From positions 1 through 64,000 of the forward strand of contig DATNDU010000084.1 of NCBI GenBank assembly GCA_035606915.1: a stretch of DNA of 64,000 nucleotides. The letters run 5' to 3'. The position numbers and the translations under genes were made by a program. This DNA is from Roseiarcus sp035606915. Its GTDB lineage: Bacteria > Pseudomonadota > Alphaproteobacteria > Rhizobiales > Beijerinckiaceae. This document shows, one piece after another, positions 61,608 through 64,000 of the stretch; positions within the stretch are counted from its first letter, which is position 1, and every line of letters starts with the position of its first letter. Under the pieces are notes generated by a model that saw nothing but the letters and a program-made list of their open reading frames with translations, was not told where the DNA came from and made no database searches.

Positions 61608-61830
61608 CGCGAAGGCGCACGGCGGCGCGTCCACGCCTCGGCACATCCGGGAATTGCGCCGCGATCCCGACGTGATGGAAACCCTCGCGGAGAGCGGCGC
61701 CTTCATTGCGGTTCCGCTCATCAACGAGAGCGGGCGTCCCGCGAAGGCCAATCTCTCGTTGGACTCTGGATTGCTGGAGGCAATCGATGACACCGCAAGA
61801 GCGAGCGGCCTCACCCGATCGATCTTTATA
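61606..61830 (+). pseudogene. HicB-type antitoxin remnant
   Basis: The reading frame starts at the edge of the direct repeat and reads TPRHIRELRRDPDVMETLAE, then FIAVPLINESGRPAKANLSLDSGLLEAIDDTARASGLTRSIFI, the C-terminal part and ribbon-helix-helix of HicB antitoxins. The first half of HicB and its last residues are missing; after 61830 the frame runs on into unrelated AT-rich sequence, stopping at 61953. No HicA toxin gene is present. It is a truncated relic. Confidence 0.7.
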
Positions 61831-62020
61831 ACCTTTTGTTACGACGTTCGGTTTCTAAAAAGGGTCGCATTTTTGCGCTACGATTTTCGGCGTAGCCTAT
61901 TTACGCGAATAAATTTCATGATAAAGTACGAATACATTTTCTTATCTAGCTGACCTTTGGGCCAGCGCGAAGCAAGAATTCAATACATTATATTGTCGCA
62001 TCTTTAGCGAGGTAATCTCT

Positions 62021-62308
62021 ATGCTCGTCGCAATTGCGTTTCTTTGTCTATCAACCTCGATTGATTGTAAGCATGAGGCGATTACGCGCGCTGTGGTGGG
62101 ACAAGGCTCAACGCCGATCGGTTGCTTGATGGACGGCCAAGCCGGCGCGGCGACTAACGCCGCGCTCGCACACGGCGACAACTACCGGTTGGTCATCGTC
62201 TGTCAGCGCAGGACGATCGAAGCCATCACTGCGCCCAATTCTAATCCCGCGCCTGCCCAGCTCCGGCGCCAGCCGCTAAGGCGCGCCACCGCCGGCGTCG
62301 TAGAATGA
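62021..62308 (+). CDS. Small hypothetical protein
   Basis: The 95-residue frame has an ATG preceded by GCGAGG and begins MLVAIAFLCLSTSIDCKHEA, then IGCLMDGQAGAATNAALAHGDNYRLVIVCQRR. The spacing of three cysteines and the GQ-AA-YR-C pattern resemble short orphan proteins seen in rhizobial mobile DNA, by memory only. The N terminus is hydrophobic but short for a signal. It lies between the two copies of the direct repeat, followed by a terminator. Confidence 0.5.
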   Translation: MLVAIAFLCLSTSIDCKHEAITRAVVGQGSTPIGCLMDGQAGAATNAALAHGDNYRLVIVCQRRTIEAITAPNSNPAPAQLRRQPLRRATAGVVE

Positions 62309-62322
62309 ACCGTTGTGGAACC

Positions 62323-62348
62323 AAAAGGCCGCCTTCGGGCAGCCTTTT
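62323..62348. terminator. Bidirectional intrinsic terminator
   Basis: AAAAGGC (62323-62329) pairs with GCCTTTT (62342-62348), with an inner GCC-TTCG-GGC hairpin. A and T runs on both sides allow termination from either strand: the small plus-strand gene on one side and the cyclase gene on the other. Confidence 0.7.
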
Positions 62349-62420
62349 CGCGTTCGCTACGTTTCGCTCAAACGCCCGTTGTCTTTGGCCCAAAATCGTT
62401 GCTTCGGATTGAACTTCGAG

Positions 62421-62505
62421 CCATCCCCAGCGACGGCCAATCACGCCTCCAATATCGCCACCGCCCGCGTCCAGCCGGCCGAGGCGCGCGCGATCTTCAC
62501 CGGGA
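62421..62505. repeat. Direct repeat copy 2, covering the cyclase 3' end
   Basis: This copy includes the last 21 codons and the stop of the intact cyclase gene plus 20 bases beyond. It matches 61523-61607 at 77 of 85 positions, in the same orientation. Confidence 0.8.
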
Positions 62506-63214
62506 AACAGGCGATCATGAAGCCGTGCGCCGGCAGGCTCTCCAGATTGTGCAGCTTCTCGATGTGGCAATAGCCGATTTGGCGGCCGGACTTGTGGCCC
62601 TCCCAAATCAGGCTGGCGTCGTGCGTCTCGGCGTAGCGCTTGGCGGTGTGGACGAAGGGCGCGTCCCAACTCCAGCCGTCGGTACCTGTGAGCCTGACGC
62701 CGCGCGAGGTGAGGTAGAGCGTCGCCTCAGCCCCCATGCCGCAGCCGGAGGGCACGTAGTCCGGGCGGCCGTATTTCGCCCCCGCGCTGGTGTTGACGAC
62801 GACGATGTCGAGCGGCGCCAGCGTGTGGCCGATGCGCTTCAGTTCCGCCTCGACGTCGGCGGTGGTGACGACATAGCCATCGGGAAAACGCCGGAAATCG
62901 AGCTTCACCGCCGGCTGGAAGCACCATTCGAGCGGCACTTGGTCGATGGTCAACGAGGGCTCGCCGCCATTCATCGTCGGGTGAAAGTGCCAGGGCGCGT
63001 CGAGATGGGTGCCGTTGTGAGTGGAGAGCGTCACCTTCTCCACCGCCCAGCCCTTGCCGTCGGGAAGGTCGTCTTTTTTTAGGCCCGGAAACAGCGGCAG
63101 GATGCCGGGCACGCTCTGCTCGTGATCGACGTATTCGATCGACGGGCCGGGGCCGAGATCGGCGGGCACATCGTTTTCGAGCGGCACGGACAGGTCGATG
63201 ATCTTGCGGGCCAT
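62441..63214 (-). CDS. Cyclase family protein (kynurenine-formamidase-like)
   Basis: The 257-residue metal-dependent hydrolase has IIDLSVPLENDVPADLG at the N terminus, the complete metal motif THNGTHLDAPWHF, and IVVVNTSAGAKYG. It is the shorter, standard form of PF04199, unlike the 318-residue protein at 4661. It probably hydrolyses an amide, formamide or lactone ring. The upstream hydrolase gene is nine bases away on the same strand, so the pair forms an operon reaching past the window edge. Its 3' end is duplicated at 61523. Confidence 0.88.
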   Translation of the reverse strand: MARKIIDLSVPLENDVPADLGPGPSIEYVDHEQSVPGILPLFPGLKKDDLPDGKGWAVEKVTLSTHNGTHLDAPWHFHPTMNGGEPSLTIDQVPLEWCFQPAVKLDFRRFPDGYVVTTADVEAELKRIGHTLAPLDIVVVNTSAGAKYGRPDYVPSGCGMGAEATLYLTSRGVRLTGTDGWSWDAPFVHTAKRYAETHDASLIWEGHKSGRQIGYCHIEKLHNLESLPAHGFMIACFPVKIARASAGWTRAVAILEA

Positions 63215-63222
63215 GTTGCCTC

Positions 63223-64000
63223 TCAGTCCTGGGTTACGACGCGGTTGCGCAACACGCCGATGCAGTCGACGACGAGTTCGATGCTATCGCCGTTTTGCAG
63301 GAAGCGGCCGATCTCCAGCCCGCAGCAATTGCCGACGGTGCCGGAGCCGAACACTTCGCCGGCGTGGATAGTCTCGTCCTGCGAGGCGTAGGCGAGAAGC
63401 TGCGGAAACGGGAACAGCATGTTGGCTGTCGTCCCCTTGGCCCTGATCTCGCCGTTGACGCGCACCTCGACATTGAGCGTCTGTGGATCGCCGAGTTCGT
63501 CGGGCGTGACGATCCACGGGCCGAGCACATTGGCGCCGTCGAAGCTCTTGCCCTTCGCCGGCCCGAGCCTGCCGGCCATCTCCGCCATTTGTTTGTCGCG
63601 GGCGGAGAAATCGTTGAAGATCGTATAGCCGAAGATGTGATCGGCGGCGTCCGCCTCGGGGATGTTGGCGCGCGTGCGGCGGGTGACGATGGCGATCTCC
63701 AGCTCATAGTCCATCACCCGGCTGTAGCGCGGCCAGCGCACCGTCGCCTCAGGGCCGACGACGATCATGCGGTTGGTGATGTAATAGATCGGCATCTGCC
63801 GATAGACCTCGGCCAGCGGCTCGGTCGGCTCGGCCATCGCCGCCTGGAACGCCGCCTCGCCGCCTTGCGCACGCGCCCCGATGGCCCGCCCGCCGCGACC
63901 GGACTGGCGGATATGGGTCTCGAACGACATGGCGTCGCGCATCTGCCGCGGTTGCAGCGGCGCCAGCAGGCGCACGGCGGCCAGCGGCGTCCAATGCGCC
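63223..64000 (-). CDS. Fumarylacetoacetate hydrolase family protein (5' part outside window)
   Basis: The frame is open to the window edge, reading HWTPLAAVRLLAPLQPRQMRDAMSFETHIRQ at the upstream end, so the start lies beyond 64000 and at least 259 residues are present. The FAH core is clear: YYITNRMIVVGPEATVRWPRYS, MDYELEIAIV with metal-binding acids, FGYTIFNDFSARDKQ, KSFDGANVLGPWIVT, and the final FGSGTVGNCCGLEIGRFLQNGD. Members hydrolyse or decarboxylate beta-diketo acids. Pairing with a cyclase suggests successive steps in ring or keto-acid breakdown. Confidence 0.88.
   Translation of the reverse strand, partial: AHWTPLAAVRLLAPLQPRQMRDAMSFETHIRQSGRGGRAIGARAQGGEAAFQAAMAEPTEPLAEVYRQMPIYYITNRMIVVGPEATVRWPRYSRVMDYELEIAIVTRRTRANIPEADAADHIFGYTIFNDFSARDKQMAEMAGRLGPAKGKSFDGANVLGPWIVTPDELGDPQTLNVEVRVNGEIRAKGTTANMLFPFPQLLAYASQDETIHAGEVFGSGTVGNCCGLEIGRFLQNGDSIELVVDCIGVLRNRVVTQD

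Overview
The window is high-GC DNA with dense coding and frequent 1-4 base start/stop overlaps (ATGA, GTGA, TGATG). The family mix points to an alphaproteobacterium of the Hyphomicrobiales (Rhizobiales): DUF2865, DUF3126, PAS_5, IalB, a cobalamin riboswitch of alphaproteobacterial type, and an allulose 3-epimerase very close to the Agrobacterium enzyme as I remember it. A methylotroph or Beijerinckiaceae-like relative is possible but not shown. No rRNA, tRNA or CRISPR array was seen.

Region 1 (1-20198) is a catabolic and transport island. On the minus strand lie a SorC regulator, two SDRs, a VOC protein, a HisD-like dehydrogenase, an Asp/Glu-racemase-type enzyme and a cyclase-family hydrolase. 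Divergent from them are an acyl-CoA-dehydrogenase-fold monooxygenase and a TetR regulator, then a polysaccharide-deacetylase-type hydrolase on the minus strand. A three-subunit molybdenum hydroxylase, a branched-chain-amino-acid-type ABC transporter, an LLM flavin monooxygenase, an alpha/beta hydrolase and a beta-hydroxyacid dehydrogenase follow on the plus strand. Three related operator-like palindromes (core GTTTATCG-NN-CGATAAAC) overlap the predicted promoters, which suggests one TetR regulon. The gene set fits uptake and oxidative or hydrolytic breakdown of a small, perhaps N-containing ring compound; the substrate is unknown.

Region 2 (20341-36343) is mixed: allulose 3-epimerase, an SPFH protein with an unknown partner, a cobalamin riboswitch in front of a Rieske (GbcA-like) oxygenase, a DUF2865 protein, an AsmA-like protein, a malyl-CoA-lyase-type enzyme, HspQ, IalB, a YejA-like binding protein, a FrnE-like DsbA protein, a tandem GNAT, an M19 dipeptidase and an LplT-like transporter.

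Region 3 (36521-60324) is mostly housekeeping and envelope: a PAS histidine kinase, PepN, MurI, a degenerate protease-like protein, an alpha-2-macroglobulin with an intact thioester next to a PBP1C gene broken by an in-frame amber codon, DnaB, GlmU, rhomboid, PAS_5 and PilZ proteins, gamma carbonic anhydrase, a tandem DUF3126 protein and CysE.

Region 4 (60325-62440) is a scar zone, AT-rich in places: VapB-like and HicB-like antitoxin remnants, a PilZ gene shifted out of frame at a G11 tract, small ORFs, and an 85-bp imperfect direct repeat that duplicates the 3' end of the next gene. The window closes with a cyclase-family hydrolase and a fumarylacetoacetate-hydrolase-family gene cut by the edge.
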